Assembly (NCBI RefSeq): GCF_014650775.1
Contig: NZ_BMVP01000005.1
Location: 62,001 to 126,000, forward strand
Direction: 5' to 3'
Length of the DNA: 64,000 nt
From: Streptomyces cirratus
Lineage (GTDB): Bacteria; Actinomycetota; Actinomycetes; Streptomycetales; Streptomycetaceae
Positions within the stretch are counted from its first letter, which is position 1. The number at the start of each line of letters is the position of its first letter. Shown here one piece after another: positions 7,765-16,469 of this stretch. Position numbers and translations under genes: made by a program. The notes below the pieces were generated by a model, which saw only the letters and a list, made by a program, of their open reading frames with translations, made no database searches and was not told where the DNA came from.

Positions 7765-9648
7765 TCAACGTGCGTCGGCCGTGATGCGGAAGCGCAGTCG
7801 GCAGATGACGGCGTCGGTGTCGCGGCGGACGGCGTGGGCGACGACGGAGCCGCGCTGGTTCTGGAGCAGCCGCTGCCACAGGTGGGCGGGTTCGGTCTCC
7901 GGGATGAGCACGGTCACCTGGGAGTCGGCGTGAGCCTGCGCCAGCTTCCGCACGTACGCCGACAGCGGGCGGCCGAGCGAGCGGGCCTCCGAGGAGAGCT
8001 CGACCAGTTCGACACCGGGCTTCCACAACTCCCAGTCCCGCCGTAAGGCTTCGGCCACCTGACGGTCCTCGGGAGCCGGGTGGGTGACGGTCACGGCGAG
8101 GACTTCGTCGCCGAGCGAACGAGCGGCCGTGAGGGCCTGGCTCGTCAGCCGGGACAGACCGGAGACGGGGACCACGACCACGGAGCGGGAGCGCCGCGGG
8201 GCCTGCGGGATCCGGCCCAGCTCCAGGCGTTCGCCGATCTCGGTGTACGCACGGTGGACCTTCTCGAAGCCGAGGACGAGCAGCGGCAGCGCGACGACGA
8301 TCAGCCAGGCGCCCTCGGTGAACTTGGTGGCGGTGACGACGACCGCCGAGACTCCGGTCAGCAGCGCGCCGAAGCCGTTCAGCGCCGCCTTCGCCTGCCA
8401 GCCGCGCGGGCGCTCCCCGTACCAGTGCCGGACCATCCCGACCTGGCAGATGGTGAAGCCGATGAACACGCCGATGGCGAAGAGCGGTACGAGGGTGTTG
8501 GTGTCACCGCCGGAGAGGACGAGCAGGAGGGCGGAGAGGAGCGCCAGCCAGACCACGCCGTGGCGGTGGACCTGCCGGTCGGCCTTGAGCGCGAACACGT
8601 GCGGCAGGTGGTTGTCTCGGGCCAGCAGGCTCATCAGCACGGGCAGCCCGCCGAAGGAGGTGTTCGCGGCGAGCGCGAGCAGCACCATGGTGGCGAACTG
8701 GACGACGTAGAAGGCGAGGTCGTGGCCGAAGGACGCGTCCGCGAGCTGAGCGAGGACGGTGACGCCCTCGACGGGCTGGAGGTGGAAGCGCCCGATGAGG
8801 ACCGACAGGCCGATCAGCATCACGCCCAGGAGCGCGCCGAGCGCGACCTCGGTGCGCTGCGCGCGGCGGGCGGCCGGGGCGCGGAAGGAGGGCACGGCGT
8901 TGGCGACTGCCTCGACTCCGGTCAGGGCCGAACAGCCGGCGGCGAAGGCCTTCAACAACAGGAGCGCGCCGACGGTGGTCGCGCCCTCGCCGAGGGCGGA
9001 GGCGTGCCCGGCGGCGGAGGCGGTGCTGACGGGAGCGTCACGCAAGAGCCCGACGACGACCATCGCGAGGATCGACCCGACGAAGACGGCGGTGGGGACG
9101 AGGAACGCCTTCGCGGATTCCACGAGCCCGCGCAGGTTCACGGCGGTGACCAGGACCAGGACGCCCAGGCAGATCCACACCCGCTCCCCGTACAGCCCGG
9201 GGAACGCCGAGGTCAGGGCGGCCACTCCGGCGGTGACGGAGACGGCTACGTTCAGGACGTAGTCCAGGATCAGCGAGGCGGCGGCGACCAGGCTCGTACG
9301 CCGGCCCAGATGCCGCTTGGCGACCGCGTACGAGCCACCGCCGTCCGGGAACGCCGCGATGACCTGCCGGTACGAGGCCACCAGCACGGCGAGGAGCGCG
9401 GCGATCGCCAGGGTGACGGGGAGCGTGAACCCCATGCCGTAGGCGCCGGCCGCGGCCAGGACCAGCACGACCGATTCCGGCCCGTACGCCACGGACGCCA
9501 TCGCGTCCAACGACAGCGCGGCCAGCCCCTGGAGGGCGGTCAGCCGGTGCCGGTGCTCCGCCGCCAGCGCGCGGACACCGGTATCAGGAGGTTCCTCCGT
9601 GCCCGGAACCTGCCCCGCAGTGCCGGTCTTTCCCATGTCTATCGACAT
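7765..9648 (-). CDS. KimA-like potassium/proton symporter
   Basis: A 627-residue APC-superfamily transporter with about 12 membrane helices (residues 38-490) and a C-terminal cytoplasmic UspA-like domain (about 495-627, beginning RSVVVVPVSGLSR). Helix 1 contains SLDAMASVAYGPE. Asp48 and Tyr55 match in spacing and context the K+-site Asp36/Tyr43 known for Bacillus KimA (formerly YdaO). The likely role is high-affinity K+/H+ symport, complementing KdpFABC. ATG 9648 has a GGAGG site 11 bases upstream. The gene is divergent from the kdpF-like/DUF4118 pair, sharing a region with the 11-bp repeats. In Firmicutes this family is switched by c-di-AMP; I could not see a ydaO-type riboswitch here. Confidence 0.87.
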   Translation of the reverse strand: MSIDMGKTGTAGQVPGTEEPPDTGVRALAAEHRHRLTALQGLAALSLDAMASVAYGPESVVLVLAAAGAYGMGFTLPVTLAIAALLAVLVASYRQVIAAFPDGGGSYAVAKRHLGRRTSLVAAASLILDYVLNVAVSVTAGVAALTSAFPGLYGERVWICLGVLVLVTAVNLRGLVESAKAFLVPTAVFVGSILAMVVVGLLRDAPVSTASAAGHASALGEGATTVGALLLLKAFAAGCSALTGVEAVANAVPSFRAPAARRAQRTEVALGALLGVMLIGLSVLIGRFHLQPVEGVTVLAQLADASFGHDLAFYVVQFATMVLLALAANTSFGGLPVLMSLLARDNHLPHVFALKADRQVHRHGVVWLALLSALLLVLSGGDTNTLVPLFAIGVFIGFTICQVGMVRHWYGERPRGWQAKAALNGFGALLTGVSAVVVTATKFTEGAWLIVVALPLLVLGFEKVHRAYTEIGERLELGRIPQAPRRSRSVVVVPVSGLSRLTSQALTAARSLGDEVLAVTVTHPAPEDRQVAEALRRDWELWKPGVELVELSSEARSLGRPLSAYVRKLAQAHADSQVTVLIPETEPAHLWQRLLQNQRGSVVAHAVRRDTDAVICRLRFRITADAR

Positions 9649-9725
9649 CTCTCGCTGTTCCTCCGTTGGACAAAGTGAGGACAGCGTCGGAATTCCATGG
9701 CCGGATCGCCAGGGTCCTTGACGTG

Positions 9726-9770
9726 GTCCATACGGCCGCCACGCCAGTGTTCACGCGCTCTTGATGCCGA
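9726..9770. promoter_or_regulatory. Candidate OmpR-type (KdpE?) operator between kimA-like and kdpF-like genes
   Basis: Adjacent 11-mers GTTCACGCGCT (9749-9759) and CTTGATGCCGA (9760-9770) match the repeat array upstream of the APC permease. Read toward the kimA-like gene they are followed by CCGTATGGAC on the minus strand (9726-9735), the element also found before kdp and before the SAV_915-like gene. GTTCA also resembles a Streptomyces PHO box, so PhoP is an alternative regulator. Confidence 0.5.
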
Positions 9771-9891
9771 AGCGGGAAAGCCGTATGAGGTGCGTCAAGA
9801 CCTCGCCGGGGTGCGTGGCCGTGCCTCTGACGGGGGCAGAGTTGAACAGGGGTGCTCCCCAGCCCGTCCCCGGCAAAGGGAGAAGGTTCAG

Positions 9892-9981
9892 ATGGAAGCG
9901 GAGGACGTGGTCGGGCTGGTCGTCGCCCTCCCTCTGCTCGGCTATCTCGTGACCGCACTGATCAGGCCCGAGAAGTTCTGA
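9892..9981 (+). CDS. kdpF: KdpF-like small membrane protein (stand-alone copy)
   Basis: Encodes 29 residues, essentially one transmembrane helix ending in the KdpF-like IRPEKF. It is closely similar to the operon copy at 11015-11104: both have ...VVGLVVA/IVGLVVA, LLGYLV and (R/K)PE(K/R)F. A GGGAGAAGG ribosome site precedes ATG 9892. KdpF is the smallest subunit of the KdpFABC pump and stabilises the complex in the membrane. This second copy is separated from kdpABC and stands 34 bases before a KdpD-like sensor fragment, so it may have a regulatory or accessory role. The short length makes it easy to miss, but the paralogy to the second copy supports it. Confidence 0.82.
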   Translation: MEAEDVVGLVVALPLLGYLVTALIRPEKF

Positions 9982-10015
9982 TCCAAAGCCCTCGTGTCCG
10001 GACAGGAGGCATCAC

Positions 10016-10765
10016 ATGTCCGGGTATCGCCACCGCGACGCTGCCGCCCTGTTCGCGGCCCTCGCGGCCCCCTTCCTCGTGGCGCTCGCGCTCGTGCCCT
10101 TCCGTACGGACCTTTCGGCGACGAACGCGGCCCTGATCCTCGTCGTCGCGGTGGTCGCGGTCGCCGCCGTCGGCACGCGGACCGCCGGAGCGGTGGCCGC
10201 ACTGTCGGCGGCCGTCTGGTTCGACTTCTTCCTGACCGAGCCCTACCAACGGTTCGCGATCACGGAACCCGATGACGTCGAGACGGCGGTCCTGCTGCTC
10301 GTCGTCGGCCTGATCGTCTCCCAGCTGGCGGTACGTGCACGCCGACTGCGGACAACCGTGATCACCGACGCGGCCCATCTGTCGAGCCTCCAGGGAACCG
10401 CCCGGCTGGCCGAGGACGGCCGCTCGCCGGAGGCGGTCGTCGAGTACGTGCGCCGGGAGCTCGTCGGCCTGCTCGGGCTGGGCGGCTGCCGCTTCCAGTA
10501 CGGGACCCTGATGGGCAGCCTGCCGCGCCTGGAGCACGACGGCGGAGTGTGGCTGAACCGTCCGGGCCGGGTGACGGAGTACGCCGACTGGCCGGACGGC
10601 GAGACCGAGTTGCGGGTCATCGGCGGCGGACACTACTACGGCCGCTTCCTGCTGGACCCCCTCCCCGGCCCGCTGCCCCCGGAACAGGACCGCCTGGTGG
10701 CCGTCGCACTGGCCGCACAGGCCGGCTCCGCCCTGGACACGGCAGGCCTGGACCACCTGGGCTGA
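10016..10765 (+). CDS. DUF4118 membrane sensor fragment, KdpD-like without kinase domain
   Basis: A 249-residue protein equivalent to the middle of a KdpD sensor. A four-helix DUF4118 membrane domain lies at about residues 8-105 (FFLTEPYQRFAI parallels the KdpD loop YYFTPPLHEFTI seen in the full kinase at 16470). A soluble GAF-like part follows at about 115-245, ending where KdpD would continue into its histidine kinase. There is no N-terminal KdpD Walker domain, no phosphoacceptor His and no ATPase domain. The end is clean, so it looks like a stable stand-alone gene, not decay. An AGGAGG ribosome site precedes ATG 10016. It is probably co-transcribed with the kdpF-like gene, and may tune KdpD or the transporters. 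Confidence 0.85.
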   Translation: MSGYRHRDAAALFAALAAPFLVALALVPFRTDLSATNAALILVVAVVAVAAVGTRTAGAVAALSAAVWFDFFLTEPYQRFAITEPDDVETAVLLLVVGLIVSQLAVRARRLRTTVITDAAHLSSLQGTARLAEDGRSPEAVVEYVRRELVGLLGLGGCRFQYGTLMGSLPRLEHDGGVWLNRPGRVTEYADWPDGETELRVIGGGHYYGRFLLDPLPGPLPPEQDRLVAVALAAQAGSALDTAGLDHLG

Positions 10766-10792
10766 CCGGGCCTTCCCGTCCCTTCCCGTCCC

Positions 10793-10860
10793 TTGCCGTA
10801 AGGGTGACGTTAAGAGTTCCCCCGCGCCCGTATGGACACCGTCAAGGCGTCTCAACGCCG
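10793..10860 (+). promoter_or_regulatory. Candidate KdpE-type operator and promoter of the kdp operon
   Basis: Two adjacent 11-mers, TTGCCGTAAGG (10793-10803) and GTGACGTTAAG (10804-10814), are the same repeat unit, in the same orientation relative to the gene, as those before the APC permease. CCGTATGGAC follows at 10828-10837, then a looser pair GTCAAGGCGT/CTCAACGCCG (10841-10860). This sits about 75-140 bases before the first small gene of the kdp operon. Confidence 0.55.
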
Positions 10861-10934
10861 GGATGAAGACACGGTTATCTCGTCATCGGCCATCTGGCCG
10901 ATTCATTACTTCCCACTTCACTCAGGAGCTCACG

Positions 10935-11018
10935 ATGGCCGATCTGGCCTTCGTCGTCACCACGGTCGCGGTGTTCGCGCTGGTGGCTCTCATCGCCAAG
11001 GGGGTGACCAAGCTGTGA
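10935..11018 (+). CDS. 27-residue membrane peptide upstream of kdpF
   Basis: An ATG with a CAGGAGC ribosome site opens a 27-codon frame: a short polar start (MADLAF), a continuous hydrophobic helix, and a basic end (AKGVTKL). Its TGA overlaps the GTG of kdpF by four bases, so translation of kdpF is very likely coupled to it. Small one-helix genes are known directly before kdpF in other actinobacterial kdp operons, but I know of no assigned function. It could be an extra pump subunit, a KdpF paralogue or a leader whose translation sets kdpF output. Confidence 0.72.
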   Translation: MADLAFVVTTVAVFALVALIAKGVTKL

Positions 11019-11104
11019 ACGCCGAGAACATCGTCGGCCTCGTCGTGGCCGTCGCCCTGCTGGGCTACCTCGTCCTCGCCCTCGTCAAGCCGGAGAGGTT
11101 CTAG
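11015..11104 (+). CDS. kdpF: K+-transporting ATPase subunit KdpF
   Basis: Twenty-nine residues starting at a GTG that overlaps the stop of the 27-residue peptide gene, and ending with VKPERF and TAG six bases before kdpA. One transmembrane helix (about residues 5-24) followed by the conserved K-P-E-R-F tail identifies it as KdpF. The protein lies at the KdpA periphery in the KdpFABC complex and stabilises it. It belongs to the kdp operon by spacing, and is nearly a twin of the copy at 9892-9981. Confidence 0.9.
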   Translation: MNAENIVGLVVAVALLGYLVLALVKPERF

Positions 11105-11110
11105 CCACCG

Positions 11111-12775
11111 ATGAGTCCCGTTCTCGCTGGTGTGCTCCAGCTCCTCGCACTGATCGCCGCGCTCGCGCTGGCCTACCGCCCCCTGGGCGACTACATGGCC
11201 CGCGTCTACTCCTCCGAGAAGCACTACAAGCCGGAGAAGTGGATATACAAGGCCATCGGCGCCAACCCGTCCGCCGAGATGCGCTGGCCCGCCTACCTGC
11301 GCGGCGTCCTCGCCTTCTCCGCGGTCAGTGTCCTGTTCCTGTACGCCCTGCAGCGCGCCCAGGGCGTCCTGCCCGGCTCGCTCGGCTTCCAAGCCATCGA
11401 CCCGGACCAGGCTTTCAACACCGCCGCGTCGTTCGTGGCCAACACCAACTGGCAGTCGTACTCCGGCGAACAGGCCATGGGCCACGTCGTGCAGACCGGT
11501 GGCCTGGCGGTGCAGAACTTCGTGTCCGCCGCGGTCGGCATGGCCGTCGCGGTCGCACTCGTACGGGGGTTCGCGCGCTCCCGTACCGGTGAGCTGGGCA
11601 ATTTCTGGGCGGACCTGGTCCGCGGCACTGTCCGGATCCTCCTGCCGATCGCCGTGATCGGCGCGATCGTCCTGGTCGCCTGCGGTGTGATCCAGAACTT
11701 CGCCGGGATCCACGAGGTCGGCCAGTTCTTGGGCGGCTCGCAGCAGTGGAACGGCGGTGCGGTCGCCTCGCAGGAGGTCATCAAGGAGCTCGGGACGAAC
11801 GGCGGCGGCTACTTCAACGCCAACTCCGCCCACCCCTTCGAGAACCCGACCCCGTTCTCCAACCTCTTCGAGATCTTCCTGATCCTCGTCATCCCCTTCG
11901 CGCTGACCCGCACGTTCGGCCGCATGGTCGGGAGCCTGCGCCAGGGTTACGCAATCCTCGCCACCATGGCCACCATCTGGATCGGCTTCACCGCGCTGAT
12001 GATGTGGACCGAGTTCGCGCACCACGGCCCGGCCTTCGACGTCGCGGGCGGCGCGATGGAGGGCAAGGAGACCCGTTTCGGCGTCGGCGCCTCCGCGATC
12101 TTCTCGGTCGCCACGACCCTGACCTCGACCGGCGCGGTCAACTCCTTCCACTCCTCCTACACCGGCCTCGGCGGCGGCATCCAGCTGCTGGGCATGCAGC
12201 TGGGCGAGATCGCCCCCGGCGGTGTCGGCTCGGGCCTCTACGGCATGCTCGTCATGGCGATCATCGCGGTGTTCATCGCCGGTCTGATGGTCGGCCGGAC
12301 GCCCGAGTACCTGGGCAAGAAGATCGGCACCCGCGAGATCAAGTTCGCGGCCTGCTACATCCTCGTCACCCCGGCCCTGGCCCTCGGCTTCACCGCCGCG
12401 GCCATGGCCCTGCCCACCCCGCCCCACTCGATGCTGAACTCCGGGGCGCACGGCTTCTCCGAGGTCCTGTACGCCTACACCTCGGGCGCCAACAACAACG
12501 GCTCCGCCTTCGGCGGCCTCAACGCCGACACCCAGTGGTTCAACTCGACCATCGGCATCGCCATGCTGCTGGGGCGCTTCCTTCCCATGGTGTTCGTCCT
12601 CGCCCTGGCCGGCTCCCTCGCCGGGCAGAAGCCCGTCCCCGAGACCGCGGGCACCCTCCGTACCGACAAGCCGCTCTACACCGGCCTCCTCGTCGGCACG
12701 ATCCTCATCGTCACCGGTCTGACCTACTTCCCCGCCCTCGCGCTGGGACCGCTCGCCGAAGGGCTCGCATCATGA
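11111..12775 (+). CDS. kdpA: K+-transporting ATPase subunit KdpA
   Basis: The potassium-selective, channel-like subunit of the KdpFABC pump, 554 residues, about ten membrane helices. Selectivity-filter-type loops are visible: [40 protein letters not shown] and [15 protein letters not shown]. These are the four pore-loop glycines and flanking motifs conserved across KdpA. Length is normal for the family (about 550-560). It starts six bases after kdpF and its TGA overlaps the kdpB ATG by four bases. Together with KdpB it moves K+ into the cell at micromolar external concentrations. Confidence 0.98.
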   Translation: MSPVLAGVLQLLALIAALALAYRPLGDYMARVYSSEKHYKPEKWIYKAIGANPSAEMRWPAYLRGVLAFSAVSVLFLYALQRAQGVLPGSLGFQAIDPDQAFNTAASFVANTNWQSYSGEQAMGHVVQTGGLAVQNFVSAAVGMAVAVALVRGFARSRTGELGNFWADLVRGTVRILLPIAVIGAIVLVACGVIQNFAGIHEVGQFLGGSQQWNGGAVASQEVIKELGTNGGGYFNANSAHPFENPTPFSNLFEIFLILVIPFALTRTFGRMVGSLRQGYAILATMATIWIGFTALMMWTEFAHHGPAFDVAGGAMEGKETRFGVGASAIFSVATTLTSTGAVNSFHSSYTGLGGGIQLLGMQLGEIAPGGVGSGLYGMLVMAIIAVFIAGLMVGRTPEYLGKKIGTREIKFAACYILVTPALALGFTAAAMALPTPPHSMLNSGAHGFSEVLYAYTSGANNNGSAFGGLNADTQWFNSTIGIAMLLGRFLPMVFVLALAGSLAGQKPVPETAGTLRTDKPLYTGLLVGTILIVTGLTYFPALALGPLAEGLAS

Positions 12776-14874
12776 GCACCGCCACTGAGACCCGTGCTCC
12801 GCACGAGGACCTGCCCACGGACCACAAGCCGCCTGCCGGCCGCGTTGGCGGCGGCCTGTTCGACCCCAAGCAGCTGGTCAAGTCCTTCCCCGACGCGGTC
12901 CGCAAGCTCGACCCCCGCGTGATGGTCAAGTCGCCGGTCATGTTCGTCGTCCTGATCGGCTCGGTGGTCACCACCGTGCTCGCGCTCATGGACCCGAGGG
13001 ACTGGTTCGGCTGGGCCATCACCGCCTGGCTGTGGCTGACCACGATCTTCGCCAATCTCGCCGAGGCCGTGGCCGAGGGCCGCGGGAAGGCGCAGGCCGA
13101 CACGCTGCGCAAGGCCAAGACCGACTCCGTCGCCCGCCGCCTGACCAAGCACGGCGGCGAGGAGTCCGTACCGGGCACCGAGCTGAAGATCGGCGACCTG
13201 GTGGTCTGCGAGGCCGGGGACGTCATCCCCGGTGACGGTGACGTCGTCGAGGGCGTGGCCTCGGTCGACGAGTCCGCCATCACCGGCGAGTCCGCTCCCG
13301 TCATCCGGGAGTCCGGCGGCGACCGCTCGGCCGTCACCGGCGGCACGAAGGTCCTCTCCGACCGGATCGTCATCAAGATCACTACGAAGCCGGGCGAGAC
13401 CTTCATCGACCGGATGATCGCTCTCGTGGAGGGTGCGGCCCGACAGAAGACGCCCAACGAGATCGCGCTCAACATCCTGCTGGCGTCCCTCACCATCGTC
13501 TTCCTGCTGGCCGTGGTCACCCTGCAGCCCTTCGCGATCTACGCCGGCGCCGAGCAGTCGATGATCGTGCTCACCGCTCTCCTCGTCTGCCTGATCCCGA
13601 CCACCATCGGCGCCCTGCTCTCCGCGATCGGCATCGCCGGCATGGACCGCCTGGTCCAGCGCAACGTCCTGGCCATGTCGGGCCGGGCCGTCGAGGCCGC
13701 GGGCGACGTCTCGACCCTGCTGCTCGACAAGACCGGCACCATCACCCTCGGCAACCGCCAGGCCTCGGAGTTCGTCCCGGTCAAGGGCACCACCGAGGCC
13801 GAGCTGGCCGACGCCGCCCAGCTGTCCTCGCTGGCCGACGAGACCCCCGAGGGTCGTTCCATCGTCGTCCTGGCGAAGGAGGAGTACGGGCTCCGCGAAC
13901 GTCACCAGGGCGAGCTGGAGCACGCCGAGTGGATCGCCTTCACCGCCCAGACCCGTATGTCGGGCGTGGACGTGGACGGCAAGCAGACCCGCAAGGGCGC
14001 TGCCGGTTCGGTCATCACCTGGGTCAAGGAACAAGGCGGCCAGGTCGCCGACGACGCCGACCTCCTCGCGAACGAGATCTCGGAAGCCGGCGGCACCCCG
14101 CTCCTCGTCGCCGTCGACGACGAGAAGGGCGCCCGCATCCTCGGTGTCATCCACCTCAAGGACGTCGTCAAGGAGGGCATGCGCGAGCGGTTCGACGAGC
14201 TGCGCCGCATGGGCATCAAGACCGTCATGATCACGGGCGACAACCCGCTGACGGCCAAGGCGATCGCGGAGGAGGCGGGTGTCGACGACTTCCTCGCCGA
14301 GGCGACGCCCGAGGACAAGATGGCCCTGATCAAGCGGGAGCAGGCCGGTGGCAAGCTCGTCGCGATGACCGGCGACGGTACGAACGACGCCCCGGCACTG
14401 GCCCAGGCGGACGTCGGCGTGGCGATGAACACCGGCACCTCGGCCGCCAAGGAGGCCGGGAACATGGTCGACCTGGACTCCAATCCCACCAAGCTCATCG
14501 AGATCGTCGAGATCGGCAAGCAACTCCTCATCACCCGGGGCGCGCTGACCACCTTCTCCATCGCCAACGACGTCGCGAAGTACTTCGCGATCATCCCGGC
14601 CATGTTCGCCGTGGTCTACCCCGGCCTCGACAAGCTCAACATCATGAGCCTGCACTCGCCCGAGTCGGCGATCCTCTCCGCCGTCGTCTTCAACGCGCTG
14701 ATCATCATCGCGCTCGTTCCGCTCGCCCTCAAGGGCGTGCAGTACAAGCCGACCAGCGCCGACAAGATGCTCCGACGCAACCTGGGGCTGTACGGCGTGG
14801 GCGGCCTGATCGCCCCGTTCATCGGCATCAAGATCATCGACCTCCTCATCACCCTCATCCCCGGAATCGGCTGA
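12772..14874 (+). CDS. kdpB: K+-transporting ATPase ATP-binding subunit KdpB
   Basis: Catalytic P-type (P1A) ATPase of the Kdp pump, 700 residues. The actuator motif TGES is at 171-174, the phosphorylation motif DKTGT at 319-323, and the hinge [20 protein letters not shown] is C-terminal of it. About seven membrane helices are seen. A potentially regulatory Ser occurs in the TGESAPV region, as in E. coli where Ser162 phosphorylation inhibits the pump. The start overlaps the kdpA stop (ATGA), implying coupled translation. The first 45 residues are a polar extension typical of actinobacterial KdpB. Confidence 0.98.
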   Translation: MSTATETRAPHEDLPTDHKPPAGRVGGGLFDPKQLVKSFPDAVRKLDPRVMVKSPVMFVVLIGSVVTTVLALMDPRDWFGWAITAWLWLTTIFANLAEAVAEGRGKAQADTLRKAKTDSVARRLTKHGGEESVPGTELKIGDLVVCEAGDVIPGDGDVVEGVASVDESAITGESAPVIRESGGDRSAVTGGTKVLSDRIVIKITTKPGETFIDRMIALVEGAARQKTPNEIALNILLASLTIVFLLAVVTLQPFAIYAGAEQSMIVLTALLVCLIPTTIGALLSAIGIAGMDRLVQRNVLAMSGRAVEAAGDVSTLLLDKTGTITLGNRQASEFVPVKGTTEAELADAAQLSSLADETPEGRSIVVLAKEEYGLRERHQGELEHAEWIAFTAQTRMSGVDVDGKQTRKGAAGSVITWVKEQGGQVADDADLLANEISEAGGTPLLVAVDDEKGARILGVIHLKDVVKEGMRERFDELRRMGIKTVMITGDNPLTAKAIAEEAGVDDFLAEATPEDKMALIKREQAGGKLVAMTGDGTNDAPALAQADVGVAMNTGTSAAKEAGNMVDLDSNPTKLIEIVEIGKQLLITRGALTTFSIANDVAKYFAIIPAMFAVVYPGLDKLNIMSLHSPESAILSAVVFNALIIIALVPLALKGVQYKPTSADKMLRRNLGLYGVGGLIAPFIGIKIIDLLITLIPGIG

Positions 14875-14880
14875 GACGAC

Positions 14881-15615
14881 ATGAACAACTCTGTAGGCAA
14901 CACAGCACGGTTGATCGGGGCCGGCCTGCGCGCCCTGCTCGTCCTGACCGTGATCTGCGGGGTCCTCTACCCGCTCGCCGTCACCGGCATCGCCCAGGCC
15001 CTGTTCAACGACAAGGCCAACGGCTCCGAGATCAAGGACAAGAGCGGCCAGGTCGTCGGGTCCTCCCTCATCGGGCAGACCTACGACCTCCCGAAGCAGG
15101 CCCCTTCTGATCCGACTGCGGGCGACGACGCCGAAGAGGCCGCGAAGCCGGACCTGCGGTGGTTCCAGCCCCGCCCCTCCAACGGCCTCGGCGCCAACAG
15201 CGTCAACACCCGGTACTCGCTGATCCTTTCCGGCGCCACCAACCGCTCCGCGGACAACGGGGCCGTGAACGGCAAGTGCACCAAGGATTCCGAGGAAGGC
15301 AGCCTCTGCGCGCAGGTAGTCGCTGCCAAGGAGGCGGTCATCGCGGAGAACTCCACCGCCTCCTACAAGGTCGAGCCCGAGGACGTGCCGGCCGACGCCG
15401 TCACCTCCTCCGGCTCGGGCCTGGACCCGGACATCTCTCCCGAGTACGCCAAGCTCCAGGTTCACCGGGTCGCCGAGCAGAGCAAGCTCGACGTCAAGCA
15501 GGTCGAGAAGCTCGTCGCGGACCACACCACCGGCCGGACCCTCGGCTTCATGGGCGAGCCCCGTGTCAACGTCCTCGAGCTCAACACCGCCCTCAAGGCA
15601 CTGACCAAGAGCTGA
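14881..15615 (+). CDS. kdpC: K+-transporting ATPase subunit KdpC
   Basis: Single-span subunit (244 residues; TM about 13-36), with a large extracytoplasmic domain that carries the KdpC signature SSGSGLDPDISPEYA near residues 177-191 and the following helix QVHRVAEQSKLD. It is longer than the approximately 190-residue E. coli protein because of inserts around 70-100 (DAEEAAKPDLRWFQPRPSNG) and 125-145, which include two Cys residues that could pair. It starts six bases after kdpB. KdpC acts as the essential accessory chaperone of KdpB. A strong hairpin follows the stop before kdpE. Confidence 0.97.
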   Translation: MNNSVGNTARLIGAGLRALLVLTVICGVLYPLAVTGIAQALFNDKANGSEIKDKSGQVVGSSLIGQTYDLPKQAPSDPTAGDDAEEAAKPDLRWFQPRPSNGLGANSVNTRYSLILSGATNRSADNGAVNGKCTKDSEEGSLCAQVVAAKEAVIAENSTASYKVEPEDVPADAVTSSGSGLDPDISPEYAKLQVHRVAEQSKLDVKQVEKLVADHTTGRTLGFMGEPRVNVLELNTALKALTKS

Positions 15616-15637
15616 TGTTCCCCCATCGCACGGACCG

Positions 15638-15704
15638 GGAGCCGGCGGGGCGCGGGACTCCCCCAGCCAACGCCGGGAGGGTGCCCGAGCGCCCCGCCGG
15701 CTCC
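15638..15704 (+). terminator. Hairpin between kdpC and kdpE
   Basis: A perfect 16-bp inverted repeat, GGAGCCGGCGGGGCGC (15638-15653) with GCGCCCCGCCGGCTCC (15689-15704), separated by 35 bases, fills the 125-base gap between kdpC and kdpE. There is no U-run, as is usual in Streptomyces. It may terminate or attenuate kdpFABC transcription, so that the pump and its regulator genes are expressed at different levels. Confidence 0.7.
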
Positions 15705-15740
15705 TCACCGTGCCCGTAACGAAGGAAAGGCTGCACACCG

Positions 15741-16430
15741 ATGACCCGGGTGCTGGTGGTGGAGGACGATCCCCGCCTCGTCCGCGCGCTGAAGATCACC
15801 CTTCAAGCGCGCAAGTTCGAGGTCGAGGAGGCCGCCGATGGCGGCTCGGCCCTGCGGCTCGCGGCCGCACGCAAGCCGGACGTCATAGTGCTGGACCTCG
15901 GGCTGCCCGACATGGACGGCGTCGACGTGATCAAGAACGTCCGTGGCTGGAGTCGCGTGCCCATCCTGGTCCTCTCCGCCCGGCACACCTCGGAGGACAA
16001 GATCCGGGCCTTGGACGCCGGCGCGGACGACTACGTGACGAAACCGTTCAGCATGGACGAGCTCCTGGCCCGCCTGCGGGCAGCCGCTCGGAGGCACGAG
16101 GCCCCGGCGGCATCTCAGCCCGACGAGGTCGCCGTCGTGACGACTGAGGAGTTCACCGTCGACCTCGTCGCACGGAAGGTGCGGCGGGGAGACCGCACCG
16201 TACGCCTGACTCCCACGGAGTGGCACCTGTTGGAGATCCTCATCACCCACCCGGGCCGACTGATCACGCAGGCTCGCCTGCTGCTGGAGGTCTGGGGTCC
16301 GACGTACGGGGAGAACACCAACTACCTGCGCGTCTACATGGCCCAGCTACGGCGCAAACTGGAAGCGGACCCCTCGCACCCCCGCTACCTCATCACCGAA
16401 CCGGGCATGGGCTACCGCTTCGAACCCTGA
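15741..16430 (+). CDS. kdpE: Response regulator KdpE
   Basis: OmpR/PhoB-family activator of kdp (229 residues). The receiver domain has EDD at 8-10, phosphoacceptor Asp52 (VLDLGLPDMDG) and the conserved Lys in VTKPF near 100. The winged-helix domain covers about 130-229 (LTPTEWHLLEIL, TNYLRVYMAQLRRKLE, GMGYRFEP). KdpE is usually downstream of kdpD; here the order is kdpE then kdpD. GAAGGAAAGG upstream serves as ribosome site. The 11-bp-spaced repeats in four intergenic regions of this window have the form expected for its dimers, but binding is inference. Confidence 0.95.
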   Translation: MTRVLVVEDDPRLVRALKITLQARKFEVEEAADGGSALRLAAARKPDVIVLDLGLPDMDGVDVIKNVRGWSRVPILVLSARHTSEDKIRALDAGADDYVTKPFSMDELLARLRAAARRHEAPAASQPDEVAVVTTEEFTVDLVARKVRRGDRTVRLTPTEWHLLEILITHPGRLITQARLLLEVWGPTYGENTNYLRVYMAQLRRKLEADPSHPRYLITEPGMGYRFEP

Positions 16431-16469
16431 TCATCCGCCCGATCGTCAACAGAGAAGAAGAGTCTGAAC

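Noticed and set aside
7276..8046. A 256-codon plus-strand open frame over the gap between the permeases.
   Set aside because: It overlaps the 3' end of the KimA-like gene in antisense and has Arg/Pro-rich composition without a family signature.
7135..9891. A c-di-AMP (ydaO) riboswitch before either permease gene.
   Set aside because: I compared the leaders with what I remember of the conserved core and saw no convincing match. Only a covariance-model scan could settle it.
10016..10765. The DUF4118 gene as a truncated kdpD pseudogene.
   Set aside because: It has a good ribosome site, no internal frame breaks and a soluble end that is not simply cut; the full kdpD is intact nearby.
12724..15738. 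A 1,004-codon minus-strand open frame across kdpB and kdpC.
   Set aside because: It is a shadow of well-conserved kdpB/kdpC with no ribosome site and no recognisable motif.
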